Source: CAZTDU01 sp964617355
GTDB lineage: Bacteria > Pseudomonadota > Gammaproteobacteria > Burkholderiales > SG8-39
Assembly (NCBI GenBank): GCA_964617355.1
Contig: CAZTXP010000055.1
Coordinates: 1 to 64,000, forward strand
Direction of reading: 5' to 3'
Length of the DNA: 64,000 nt
The notes beneath the pieces are model-generated. The model saw only the letters and a program-made list of their open reading frames with translations, ran no database searches and had not been told where the DNA came from. A program made the position numbers and the translations under genes. Positions 43,952-52,427 of the stretch are shown here, one piece after another (positions within the stretch are counted from its first letter, which is position 1; the number at the start of each line of letters is the position of its first letter).

Positions 43952-44589
43952 GCGACATTCCGGCTGCGGGCGGCGTGGTGTACGTCGTCGAGGACGACGC
44001 GGCGGTGCGCGATTCGCTCGCGCTCACGCTGAGCCTCGCCGGCCATCGCACGGCCCTCTACGCCGACGCCGAGACCTTCCTCGCCGCGTGGCGTGCCGAC
44101 ATGGCGGGCTGCGTGATCTCGGACCTTCGGCTGCCGGGCATGAGCGGCGTACAGCTGCAGGCGGTGCTGCGCGAGCGCGGCAGCGAGCTGCCCTTCATCG
44201 TGGTCACCGCGCATGGCGACGTCGCCACCGCGCGCCAGGCGTTCCTTGCGGATGCGGTGGACTTCATCGAGAAGCCCTTCGCGGAAGCCCAGCTGATGAC
44301 CGCGGTCGAAACCGCGCTGGCGCGCGACGCCGAGCGCATGCGCCGGGGCGTCGCACGACGCGGCGACGCGGAGCGACTGGCTTCGCTGACCCTTCGCGAG
44401 CACGAGGTGCTGGAACAGGCGGCGCTCGGGCTGCACGCCAAGGAGATCGCTGCGCGGCTCGAGATCAGTCCGCGCACGGTGGAAGTCCACAAGACGCGGA
44501 TCATGGCGAAGCTCGGCGTGCGCAATGTCGCCGAGCTGGTGCGCTTCGCGCTGATGACCCAGTCCGGCGGGCCTGAAGAGAAAGGCTAG
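43948..44589 (+). CDS. FixJ-family response regulator
   Basis: A 213-residue regulator. The receiver has the acidic pair in VVEDDAAVRD (Asp16/17), phospho-acceptor Asp59 in CVISDLRLPGMSG, the Thr in VVTAHGD and Lys in DFIEKPF. A C-terminal LuxR-type helix-turn-helix follows (LTLREHEVLEQAALGLHAKE, ISPRTVEVHKTRIMAKLG). Phosphorylation by the kinase directly upstream would promote dimerisation and binding to inverted repeats such as the one at 42328-42343. Targets may include its own operon and the antiporter. Confidence 0.95.
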   Translation: MSDIPAAGGVVYVVEDDAAVRDSLALTLSLAGHRTALYADAETFLAAWRADMAGCVISDLRLPGMSGVQLQAVLRERGSELPFIVVTAHGDVATARQAFLADAVDFIEKPFAEAQLMTAVETALARDAERMRRGVARRGDAERLASLTLREHEVLEQAALGLHAKEIAARLEISPRTVEVHKTRIMAKLGVRNVAELVRFALMTQSGGPEEKG

Positions 44590-44591
44590 CT

Positions 44592-44609
44592 GGCGGCCTT
44601 TCGGCCGCC
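44592..44609. terminator. Hairpin between convergent response regulator and GST genes
   Basis: GGCGGCC (44592-44598), loop TTTC and GGCCGCC (44603-44609) form a 7-bp GC stem in the 23-base gap between two convergent genes. There is no T-run. Confidence 0.45.
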
Positions 44610-44612
44610 CCG

Positions 44613-45230
44613 TCAGGACAGCGGCAGGTCCACCACCTTCTTGAACGCCGGCCGCTGCTGCAGGCGCGCGTACCACGCCTCGAGGTTCGGCAGCTTCGGC
44701 CGCGCCACCGGCAGGTTCAGCCAGATCTGCATGTGGCAGCCGACGGGGATGTCGCCCATCGTGAAGGCCTTGCCGGCGACGTAGTCCTTGCCGGCCATCG
44801 CGCCGTCGAAGATTCGCGCGAGTTCCTCCGAGCGCTTCAGCGCTTCGTCGATCGCCTTCTGGTCGCGCTTGTCGGCGGGCGTGCGGATCAGGCCCCAGAA
44901 GGCATTGCGCAGGCCGGCGGCAAAGGTCGAGGCCCAGTCCATCCAGCGGTCGGCATCGGCGCGCACCTGCGGGTCGGTCGGACAGAGCGAGCCCGCGCCG
45001 TGCTTCGCGGCGAGGTACCTCGCGATGGCGTGCGACTCCCAGAGGATGAAGCCGTCGTCGTCGATCACCGGCACGAGGCCCATCGGGTTCATCTTCAGGT
45101 ACTCCGGCGTCTTGTTGATGCCGAAGGCCATGCCGGCGTCGATGCGCTCGTACGGGAGCTTCAGCTCCTCGATCGCCCACACCGCCTTCTTCACGTTCAC
45201 CGAATTGATGCGGCCCCAGATCTTCAGCAT
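44613..45230 (-). CDS. Glutathione S-transferase
   Basis: The 205-residue protein has an N-terminal thioredoxin-fold domain (MLKIWGRINSVNVKKAVWAI, with MGLVPVIDDDGFILWESHAI forming the glutathione site) and an all-helical C-terminal domain (WMDWASTFAAGLRNAFWGLI, FTMGDIPVGCHMQIWL). Ser10 in RINSVNV is the likely glutathione-activating residue of this beta/theta-like group. It follows the gamma-glutamyltransferase by 14 bases, so conjugation and processing of glutathione adducts may be coupled. Confidence 0.93.
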   Translation of the reverse strand: MLKIWGRINSVNVKKAVWAIEELKLPYERIDAGMAFGINKTPEYLKMNPMGLVPVIDDDGFILWESHAIARYLAAKHGAGSLCPTDPQVRADADRWMDWASTFAAGLRNAFWGLIRTPADKRDQKAIDEALKRSEELARIFDGAMAGKDYVAGKAFTMGDIPVGCHMQIWLNLPVARPKLPNLEAWYARLQQRPAFKKVVDLPLS

Positions 45231-45244
45231 GGTCGTGTCCTCGA

Positions 45245-46843
45245 TCAGAATCCGGCGGCCTGCCCGTCGCGGCGCGGGTCGCTCACTGCAAGGTAGCCGC
45301 CGTCGAGCTTCCACGCGGCCTGGCAGCTGCCGAAGTCCATGTAGCCTTCCTTGAGTTCGGTGAGCTGGTGGCCGCGCTTCGCGAGGTCGGCCACGACCTC
45401 GGGCTTGAGGCCGCCCTCGACGTTCATCTCCATGCCCTTCACCCAGCGGAAGCGCGGGCCGTCGCACGCGGCCTGCGGGTTCTGCCCGTAGTCGGCGATG
45501 CGCACGACGAGCTGCGCGTGGCCTTGCGGCTGCATCGTGCCGCCCATGACGCCGAAGCTCATCACCGGCTGGCCGTCCTTGGTGAGGAAGCCCGGGATGA
45601 TGGTCTGGTAGGGCTGCTTCGAGGGGCCGACCTGGTTCGGGTGGCCGTCCTTGAAGACAAAGGTGCCCGCACGGTTCTGCATCGAGATGCCGGTGCCCGG
45701 CACCACGACGCCCGAGCCGAAGCCCATGTAGTTCGACTGGATCATCGACACCATCATTCCCGAGTCGTCGGCGGCGGTGAGGTACACCGTGCCGCCCTTG
45801 GGCGGCGTGCCCTCGGTGAAGGACTGCGCCTTCTTCATGTCGATCAGCTTCGCGCGCTGCTTGAGGTACTCGCGATCCAGCAGCCGCTCGGGCTTGAACG
45901 GCATGTAGCGGATGTCGGCGACGTAGGCGAGCGCGTCCGCGAAGGCGAGCTTCTGCGCTTCCATCTGCAGGTGCAGGCTGTCGGCGCTGTCGACCGGGAG
46001 GCTGCGCACGTCGAAGTTCTCGAGGATGCCGAGCGCGATCAGCGCGACGATGCCCTGCCCGTTCGGCGGGATCTCGTGCACGGTGTAGCCGCGGTAGTTC
46101 ATCTCGAGGGGCTTGACCCAGAACGACTCGTGCGCCGCGAGGTCGCTGGCGGCAAAGAGCGCGCCGTGCGCCTTGGCGTGCGCTTCCATCTTCTCGGCGA
46201 GCTCGCCGCGGTAGAAGGCCTCGCCCTTGGTGGCGGCGATCTTCTCGAGCGTCGCGGCGTGGTCGGCGAAGCGGAACACCTCGCCCGGGTTCGGCGCGCG
46301 GCCGCCGGGCATGAAGGCCTCCTTGAATCCGGGCTGCACGTGCAGTTCCTTCGCCTGCTGCGCCCACTGGCGCGCGATGGTCGGCGACACCATGAAGCCC
46401 TCGCGACCGTAGCGGATCGCGGGCTCGAAGAGCTTCGCGAACGGCAGCTTGCCGAAGCGCTCGCTCATCATGCGCCACGCCGACACGCAGCCCGGCACGC
46501 TGACCGAGTCCCATCCGCGCTGCGGCATCGCGGAGTACTTCTTGAAGTGGTCGGTCGTCCACGCCGCGGGCGAGCGCCCTGACGCATTGAGGCCGTGGAG
46601 CGTCTTACCGTCCCAGAGGATGGCGTAGGCGTCCGAGCCGATGCCGTTGGAGACCGGCTCGACGAGCGTGAGCGTGATCGCCGTGGCGAGGATCGCGTCC
46701 ACGGCGTTGCCGCCGGCCGCCATCATCTGCAGGCCGGCTTGCGCGGCCAGCGGCTGCGAGGTGCAGACCACGTTGCGGGCCAGCAGCGGCTTGCGCGGCC
46801 AGGAGTAGGGGAACTGCCAGTCGAAGGGGAGTTGGTCGGTCAT
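45245..46843 (-). CDS. Gamma-glutamyltransferase family protein without signal peptide
   Basis: A 532-residue Ntn-hydrolase precursor. The autocleavage and nucleophile residue is Thr352 in PPKGGTVYLTAADDSGM, and the late substrate loop has SFGVMGGTMQPQGHAQ. The enzyme transfers or hydrolyses gamma-glutamyl groups of glutathione and conjugates. No signal peptide is present (MTDQLPFDWQFPYSWPRKPL), so unlike Ggt of E. coli it appears cytoplasmic, as in the YwrD-like branch. It heads an operon with a GST. Confidence 0.92.
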   Translation of the reverse strand: MTDQLPFDWQFPYSWPRKPLLARNVVCTSQPLAAQAGLQMMAAGGNAVDAILATAITLTLVEPVSNGIGSDAYAILWDGKTLHGLNASGRSPAAWTTDHFKKYSAMPQRGWDSVSVPGCVSAWRMMSERFGKLPFAKLFEPAIRYGREGFMVSPTIARQWAQQAKELHVQPGFKEAFMPGGRAPNPGEVFRFADHAATLEKIAATKGEAFYRGELAEKMEAHAKAHGALFAASDLAAHESFWVKPLEMNYRGYTVHEIPPNGQGIVALIALGILENFDVRSLPVDSADSLHLQMEAQKLAFADALAYVADIRYMPFKPERLLDREYLKQRAKLIDMKKAQSFTEGTPPKGGTVYLTAADDSGMMVSMIQSNYMGFGSGVVVPGTGISMQNRAGTFVFKDGHPNQVGPSKQPYQTIIPGFLTKDGQPVMSFGVMGGTMQPQGHAQLVVRIADYGQNPQAACDGPRFRWVKGMEMNVEGGLKPEVVADLAKRGHQLTELKEGYMDFGSCQAAWKLDGGYLAVSDPRRDGQAAGF

Positions 46844-46961
46844 CGGGATAAGTCGCTTCAGGTGGTGATAGTCCCCGGGCTGGGGGACGCAGGACAGCGG
46901 GAATGCGAGTTATTCTAGTTGGTCGGGGGGTTATCTGAGGGGCATTTCGACCATCGGCAGG

Positions 46962-49487
46962 GTGTTTCGCAGCGCGCTCGTGGGTGCGTTGCTGCTCGCG
47001 CTCGCCCCGCTGTCCAGTGCCGAACAGGTGCGTTCGCTGAAGCCGGTGAATGCGCCGGCGAACAACGAGCAGCGCCTCGCGCTGGTGATCGGCAACAGCG
47101 CGTACAAGAGTTCGCCGCTGAGGAACCCGGTGAACGACGCGCGCGCGATGGCACAGGCGCTCTCGGAGACGGGCTTCCAGGTCACGCTGATCGAGGACGC
47201 CGGCCGCGCCACCATGCGCCGCGTGATCCGCGACTGGGGCGACCAGCTCGCGCGCGGCGGCGTGGGCCTCTTCTACTTCGCCGGCCACGGCATGCAGATC
47301 CGCGGGCGTAACTACCTGATCCCGGTGACGGCCGACGTGCAGCGCGAGGACGAAGTCGAGGACGAGTCGGTGGACGTGAACACCGTGCTCGCCAAGATGG
47401 AGAGCGCGAAGAACATGCTCAACCTCGTGATCCTCGACGCCTGCAGGAACAACCCGTTCCAGAGGGCGTTCCGCAGCGCCTCGCAGGGTCTTGCGCAGAT
47501 GGACGCGCCGACGGGAACGCTGATCTCGTTTGCGACGGCACCGGGATCGGTGGCGGCAGACGGCAGCGGCGACAACGGCCTGTACACGAGCCACCTGTTG
47601 AAGGCGATCCGCACGCCGGGGTTGCCGATCGAGCAGCTGTTCAAGCAGGTGAGGATCGGCGTGACGAAGGACACGGCGGACAAGCAGGTGCCGTGGGAAT
47701 CGAGTTCGCTGAGGGGCGATTTCTACTTCCTGCCGCCGGTACCGGGCTCGCAACTGAACCAGGCCGACGTGAACAAGGCGGTGCAGGACGCGACCAAGGC
47801 GGCCGAGGCGCGGGCGGCGCAGGAGCGCACGGCACTGCAGAGCGCGATGGAGAAGATGATCGCGGATGCGCTGGCCAAGCAGAGGGCGCAGCTCGAGGCC
47901 GAGCGCAAGCAGGCTGCCGCGGCGGCGCCCGCGCCGGCGCCTGCCCCCGCGCCCGCCCCCGCTCCGGCGAAGCCGGCGGCGGATCCGCAGCAGCTCGAGA
48001 TCGCGTTCTGGGATTCGGTGAAGGCGAGTACGGATCGTGCAGATTTCGCGGCGTACCTCGAGCGCTATCCGCAGGGCGCGTTCGCGCCGATCGCGCGCAA
48101 CAGGATCCGGCAGCTGACGGCGGCGGCGGAAACCGCCGCGGCGACGGCGGCAGTCGCGAAGCCGGCCGCGCCTGCGCCGGCCGTGCCGGCGCCCGCAGCG
48201 ACGCCCGCCCCGGCGCAGGTGGCAAGCGCGGCGCCTGCTGCGCCAGCTGCTGCGCCGGTCGTCTCCGGAGGAGGACGCTGGCAGTACAGCGGCGTGGATA
48301 CGGGCAACCGGTCGGCGCGATTCGAGCATCTCGTCGAACTCCAGGGGGGCAGCGCGTCCGGCGTGCTGGAGACCCACCTGCGGCGCGGCGGCACGCCGGC
48401 GCCCTGGGTCTACACGACCGCGCCGTCGCTCGTTGCCCAGTCCGAAGGGTGGGTGATGTTCTCGCCCCTGGTGTCCGGCGCGAAGATCGAGGCGGGCATG
48501 GCCTGGCCGGACGTCGCGATAGAGCGGCTGGAGCGGTGCGGGAGCGGCCTGCTGTCGTGCCGCGCGCAGGCCCGCGTGACCGGACGCGAGTCGGTCACCG
48601 TCAAGGCCGGCACCTTCGACGCGCTCAAGGTCGTGGTGGAGGCGATCTTCCGGCCGAACTTCGGCGGTGCCGCGCTGCGCGAGATGACCTACTGGTACGC
48701 GCCGGAGGTGCGCCGCGTCGTTCGCTACACCAGCGTTACCCGGGGCACCGGAAACTACCTGTCGGATCCGAACGTGGACTACGAACTGGTGGCTTATCAG
48801 CTGGACGGCGGAAAGTCGGCGGGCACGATCGATCCGACGCTGGCGTCCGCGGCGTCCCCGGGAGGTGCCTCGGCTCCGGTCCTCGTCGCGAGCGCGTCGC
48901 CGACGCGCGGCGTCGTGCAGATGCAGGGGCCGGCGATCCCGAAGGTCGGCGACCGCTGGGAGTACCAGACGCGCGATCTCTCAAACAACCGCATAACCGG
49001 CCAGCGCATCGATGTCGGATCGGTCGGTCCGGACGGAATCCTCGAGAACGTCGCGATCGACGGCGGCGGGAGCGTCACCCTTCAGCACGGGGCTGGGGCG
49101 TATCTGACCGGTGCCGGTCTGGTGCAGTTCTCGCCCTACCTTCAGGCGTTCGGTGCGCTGGAAGCGTCGGCATTCAGCGGCGAGATCGGCGTCACCCGGC
49201 TCGCGGATTGCGAGGGTGTGCGCAGCTGCACGGTCAAGGCGCGCGTGCTCGGAAAGGAACGAGTCACCGTGCCTGCCGGTACGTTCGATGCCACGAAGGT
49301 GGAGGTCACCGTCGTCGTGGTGAACGCCGGCACCTCGTACGGAATCATGCGCAATGCCACGATAGAGATGGCCGTGTGGTATGCCCCCGAGGCACGGCGC
49401 CTGGTCCGGATGACGGGTAGTGTCTTCGGCCCGGCGGCCCTGATGTCGAATTTCGAGACGTCGCTGCAGTCATTCAAGGTTCAATGA
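46962..49487 (+). CDS. Exported caspase-like (C14) protease with duplicated C-terminal domain
   Basis: An 841-residue protein. A signal peptide (MFRSALVGALLLALAPLSSA) precedes a p20-like caspase domain at about residues 36-265: LALVIGNSAYKSSPLRNPV, catalytic His109 in FYFAGHGMQIRG, catalytic Cys161 in VILDACRNNPFQ. A coiled coil (about 275-318), an (Ala-Pro)7 hinge and an AFWDSVKASTDRADFAAYLE helical module follow. Two copies of a beta-rich domain end the protein (about 436-618 and 660-841), each with a Cys pair and GTFDA[LT]KV. It starts at GTG 46962 and ends on the start of a paralogue (ATGA). Substrate and function are unknown. Confidence 0.88.
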   Translation: MFRSALVGALLLALAPLSSAEQVRSLKPVNAPANNEQRLALVIGNSAYKSSPLRNPVNDARAMAQALSETGFQVTLIEDAGRATMRRVIRDWGDQLARGGVGLFYFAGHGMQIRGRNYLIPVTADVQREDEVEDESVDVNTVLAKMESAKNMLNLVILDACRNNPFQRAFRSASQGLAQMDAPTGTLISFATAPGSVAADGSGDNGLYTSHLLKAIRTPGLPIEQLFKQVRIGVTKDTADKQVPWESSSLRGDFYFLPPVPGSQLNQADVNKAVQDATKAAEARAAQERTALQSAMEKMIADALAKQRAQLEAERKQAAAAAPAPAPAPAPAPAPAKPAADPQQLEIAFWDSVKASTDRADFAAYLERYPQGAFAPIARNRIRQLTAAAETAAATAAVAKPAAPAPAVPAPAATPAPAQVASAAPAAPAAAPVVSGGGRWQYSGVDTGNRSARFEHLVELQGGSASGVLETHLRRGGTPAPWVYTTAPSLVAQSEGWVMFSPLVSGAKIEAGMAWPDVAIERLERCGSGLLSCRAQARVTGRESVTVKAGTFDALKVVVEAIFRPNFGGAALREMTYWYAPEVRRVVRYTSVTRGTGNYLSDPNVDYELVAYQLDGGKSAGTIDPTLASAASPGGASAPVLVASASPTRGVVQMQGPAIPKVGDRWEYQTRDLSNNRITGQRIDVGSVGPDGILENVAIDGGGSVTLQHGAGAYLTGAGLVQFSPYLQAFGALEASAFSGEIGVTRLADCEGVRSCTVKARVLGKERVTVPAGTFDATKVEVTVVVVNAGTSYGIMRNATIEMAVWYAPEARRLVRMTGSVFGPAALMSNFETSLQSFKVQ
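47925..47966 (+). repeat. (Ala-Pro)7 codon repeat
   Basis: Fourteen alternating Ala and Pro codons encode a rigid hinge between the coiled coil and the helical module of the first caspase-like protein. Synonymous codons vary, so it is a protein-level rather than a simple DNA repeat. Confidence 0.9.
48267..49484 (+). repeat. Intragenic domain duplication in the first caspase-like gene
   Basis: Two homologous segments (about 48267-48815 and 48940-49484) share RWQY/RWEY openings, FSP blocks, a CX5-6C pair (CGSGLLSC, CEGVRSC), RE/KE-VT..AGTFDA and WYAPE[VA]RR. The second caspase-like gene has one equivalent copy (about 50800-51343) with CSNGRAQC and PAGTFDALRVEV. Confidence 0.8.
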
Positions 49488-51346
49488 GGTTCGCGCTTCT
49501 CCTGCTGGCCGGGCTGTTCGCGCTGCATGCGAGTGCCGAGCAGGTGCGCTCGCTCGTCCCCGCGAAACCCGCCCCGAACAACGAGCGCCGCATCGCGCTG
49601 GTGATCGGCAACAGCGCCTACAAGACCTCCCCGCTGCGCAACCCGGTGAACGATGCCCGCGCGATGGCGAGGGCGCTCTCGGAGACCGGGTTCACGGTGA
49701 CGCTGGTGGAAGACGGCTCGCAGGCGGGCATGCGGCGCGCGATCCGCGCGTTCGGCGACGAGCTGCTGAAGGGCGGCACGGGGCTCTTCTACTACGCCGG
49801 CCACGGCATGCAGGTGAAGGGCAAGAACTACCTGATCCCGGTGAACGCGGACATCGAGCGCGAGGACGAGATCGAGGACGCGGCTGTGGACGCGAACTTC
49901 GTGCTCTCGAAGATGGACACCGCGAAGAACTCGGTGAACATCATGATCCTCGACGCGTGCCGCAACAACCCGTTCCAGAGGAGCTTCCGCTCCGGCGCGC
50001 AGGGCCTCGCGCAGATGGACGCGCCCTCGGGCACGCTGATCTCGTTCGCGACCGCGCCGGGCTCGGTGGCGGCCGACGGCGCAGGGGAGAACGGCCTGTA
50101 CACCAGCCACCTGCTGAAGGCGATCCGCACGCCGGGCCTGCCGATCGAGCAGATGTTCAAGCAGGTGAGGATCGGGGTGACGAAGGACACCGCGGACCGG
50201 CAGGTGCCGTGGGAGTCGAGCTCGCTGAAGGGCGAGTTCTTCTTCCTGATGCTGCCGCCGGGGATGCAGGCAGAAGAAGCCAAGCGCCAGCAGCAGCAGG
50301 CGATCGATGCGGCGGTGGGCAGCGCGCTGAAGCAGGCCGAGGACAAGGCCGCGAAGGAGCGCGCGGAGCTGCAGGCGCAGATGCAGAAGATGATCGCCGA
50401 GATGCTCGCCAAGCAGCGCGCCGAGCTGGACGCCGAGCGCAAGGCGCGTGGCGAGGCGCCGGTGGCGACGCCCCCCGTAGTGGTGGCCCCGCCGAAGCCC
50501 GCGGCGAGCGATCCGCAGCAGGTCGAGCTCGCGTTCTGGGACTCGGTGAAGGCGAGCAGGGACCGCGCCGACTTCGAGGCCTACCTCGAGCGCTATCCGC
50601 AGGGATCGTTCGCGGCGCTGGCGAGGAACCGGATCGCGCAGCTTGCGCCGAAGCCCGCCGTAGCCGCGGCGCCGGTGCCCGCGCCCACGCCGGTACCCTC
50701 GCCCGCTCCGTCGCCGGCTGCGGCACCGGCGCCCGCGCCGGCGACGTTGCCCGCGCAGGTCGCGAGCATCGCCCCTTCGCCCGCTGCGTCGCGACCCGGC
50801 ATGCCGAAGGCCGGCGACCGCTGGACCTACCGCTACGTGGATCCGTCTCGCCCGTCGGATGCCTCCACCCTGTCGGTCGAGGTCAAGGGGGCGGCCGGCG
50901 ACGCGATCCTCGAGGCCGCGACGCGCAGCGACGGCAAGTCCTCCGAATGGGCGTACGGCCCCGGCACCTCCCTGATCGGATTCGACACCATGACGACGTT
51001 CTCGCCTTACCTCGCGGCCTTCGACGGCCTGCGCGACGGGCAGTCGTGGGGCGACATCGAATTCCAGCGCCTGGGCAACTGCAGCAACGGGCGCGCCCAG
51101 TGCCGGGCCACGGGCAAGGTCGTCCGCCGCGAGCGGATCGCGACGCCCGCCGGCACGTTCGACGCCCTGCGTGTCGAGGTGACGATTACCGGCAGCATGT
51201 TCGGGCGGCCCGCGACGCTCGGCTCCACCGATTTCGTCTTCTGGTATGCCGAGGCGGTGAAGCGCTTCGTCAAGGCTTCGGCGCGCAGCTTCAATACGCC
51301 GCGCCCGGACATGGACGTCGAGCTGGTGTCCTACCAGCTGAACTAG
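49484..51346 (+). CDS. Exported caspase-like (C14) protease, single C-terminal domain
   Basis: A 620-residue paralogue of the preceding protein, starting on its stop codon. The signal peptide is MRFALLLLAGLFALHASA. The caspase domain has LVIGNSAYKTSPLRNPVND, His107 in FYYAGHGMQVKG and Cys159 in ILDACRNNPFQRSF, so the dyad is intact. A coiled coil rich in Gln/Ala/Glu, a Pro-rich linker, the AFWDSVKASRDRADFEAYLE module and one GTFDA domain follow. The block LPIEQMFKQVRIGVTKDT is shared with the partner. Tight coupling suggests equimolar production and perhaps hetero-oligomers. The convergent alcohol dehydrogenase ends one base away. Confidence 0.88.
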   Translation: MRFALLLLAGLFALHASAEQVRSLVPAKPAPNNERRIALVIGNSAYKTSPLRNPVNDARAMARALSETGFTVTLVEDGSQAGMRRAIRAFGDELLKGGTGLFYYAGHGMQVKGKNYLIPVNADIEREDEIEDAAVDANFVLSKMDTAKNSVNIMILDACRNNPFQRSFRSGAQGLAQMDAPSGTLISFATAPGSVAADGAGENGLYTSHLLKAIRTPGLPIEQMFKQVRIGVTKDTADRQVPWESSSLKGEFFFLMLPPGMQAEEAKRQQQQAIDAAVGSALKQAEDKAAKERAELQAQMQKMIAEMLAKQRAELDAERKARGEAPVATPPVVVAPPKPAASDPQQVELAFWDSVKASRDRADFEAYLERYPQGSFAALARNRIAQLAPKPAVAAAPVPAPTPVPSPAPSPAAAPAPAPATLPAQVASIAPSPAASRPGMPKAGDRWTYRYVDPSRPSDASTLSVEVKGAAGDAILEAATRSDGKSSEWAYGPGTSLIGFDTMTTFSPYLAAFDGLRDGQSWGDIEFQRLGNCSNGRAQCRATGKVVRRERIATPAGTFDALRVEVTITGSMFGRPATLGSTDFVFWYAEAVKRFVKASARSFNTPRPDMDVELVSYQLN

Positions 51347-51347
51347 C

Positions 51348-52427
51348 TCAGCCCTTCACCTTCTCCAGGTCCAGCACTACGCGGCCGAGCACCTGGCCGG
51401 CCTTGAGCTTCTCGAGGATGTCGTTCAGTTCGTCGGCGGGGCGCGTGGTGACGGGCGTGGGCTTGAGCTTCTTCTTCCTCGCCAGCGCGACCACTTCCTT
51501 CAGTTCCTGCAGGTTGCCGACGTAGGAGCCCATCACCGCCACCGCGCGCTGCGCGATCGGCGGCATGGACATCGTGATCTCGCCGCCGAAGAGGCCGCAG
51601 AGCACGTAGCGCCCGCCCTTCCTCAGCGCGGGGTAGGCCACCGCATGCGTCGCCGGCATGCCCACGAGGTCGATCGCCGCGGCAAGGTTGCCCTTGGCGA
51701 GCGTCGCGAGCTTCTGCGCCGCATCGGGCGCGCGCGTGTCGAGCACCAGCTTCGCGCCCTGCTTGCGCGCGGCGGCGAGCTTGGTCTCGTCGACGTCGCA
51801 GGCGATGATGTTCTTCACGCCCTTGGCGCGCAGCATCGAGATCGCCACCAGCCCCAGGCCGCCGCAGCCGATCACCGCGACCCAGTCGCGCGCGCCGAGC
51901 TTCGGGAACTTGCTGATCGCGCTGTACACCGTGAGCCCGGAACAGGCGAGCGTGGCCGCGAAGGACTCGTCCACGCCGGTCGCGTCCACGAGGTACTTCG
52001 GGTGCGGCACGACGATGTGCGTGCCGTAGGCGCCGCGCATGTAGATGCCCATGAATTTCTGGTTGAGGCAGTAGTTGTCCTGCCCGTCCTTGCACACCGC
52101 GCACTTGCCGCAGCCGATCCACGGAAAGACGACGCGCTTCTGGCCGAGCTTCAGGCCGCGCGCGGCCTTCTTCGCCAGCGGGCCCATCGCCTCGACCACG
52201 CCGAAGGGCTCGTGGCCCATGGTGAAGGGCGGGATGCAGCCGCGGTCCTTGACCCAGAATTTCTTGCCGCCGCCGAGGTCGAAGTAGCCGTCCCAGATGT
52301 GCAGGTCCGAGTGGCACACGCCCGAGCGCGTGACGCGCACCAGCACCTCGGTGCCCTTGGGCACCGGCGTCTCCTTCATCACTTTCTGCAGCGGCTTGCC
52401 GTGCTCGACGACGTCGTAGCTGATCAT
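51348..52427 (-). CDS. Zinc-dependent alcohol dehydrogenase (MDR family)
   Basis: A 359-residue medium-chain dehydrogenase. The catalytic-zinc ligands are Cys38 in RSGVCHSDLH and the His-Glu of TMGHEPFGVV. The structural zinc site has four cysteines (GCGKCAVCKDGQDNYC), and the NAD motif is VIGCGGLGLVAISML followed by CDVDETKL. It oxidises an alcohol to an aldehyde or the reverse; chain specificity cannot be read. Its ATG overlaps the metY stop as ATGA, so the two are translationally coupled. Confidence 0.93.
   Translation of the reverse strand: MISYDVVEHGKPLQKVMKETPVPKGTEVLVRVTRSGVCHSDLHIWDGYFDLGGGKKFWVKDRGCIPPFTMGHEPFGVVEAMGPLAKKAARGLKLGQKRVVFPWIGCGKCAVCKDGQDNYCLNQKFMGIYMRGAYGTHIVVPHPKYLVDATGVDESFAATLACSGLTVYSAISKFPKLGARDWVAVIGCGGLGLVAISMLRAKGVKNIIACDVDETKLAAARKQGAKLVLDTRAPDAAQKLATLAKGNLAAAIDLVGMPATHAVAYPALRKGGRYVLCGLFGGEITMSMPPIAQRAVAVMGSYVGNLQELKEVVALARKKKLKPTPVTTRPADELNDILEKLKAGQVLGRVVLDLEKVKG

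Noticed and set aside
46844..46961. Promoter pair in the divergent GGT/caspase gap
   Set aside because: Hexamers such as TATTCT (46911) and TAGAAT on the other strand exist, but no acceptable -35 box lies at proper spacing for either direction.
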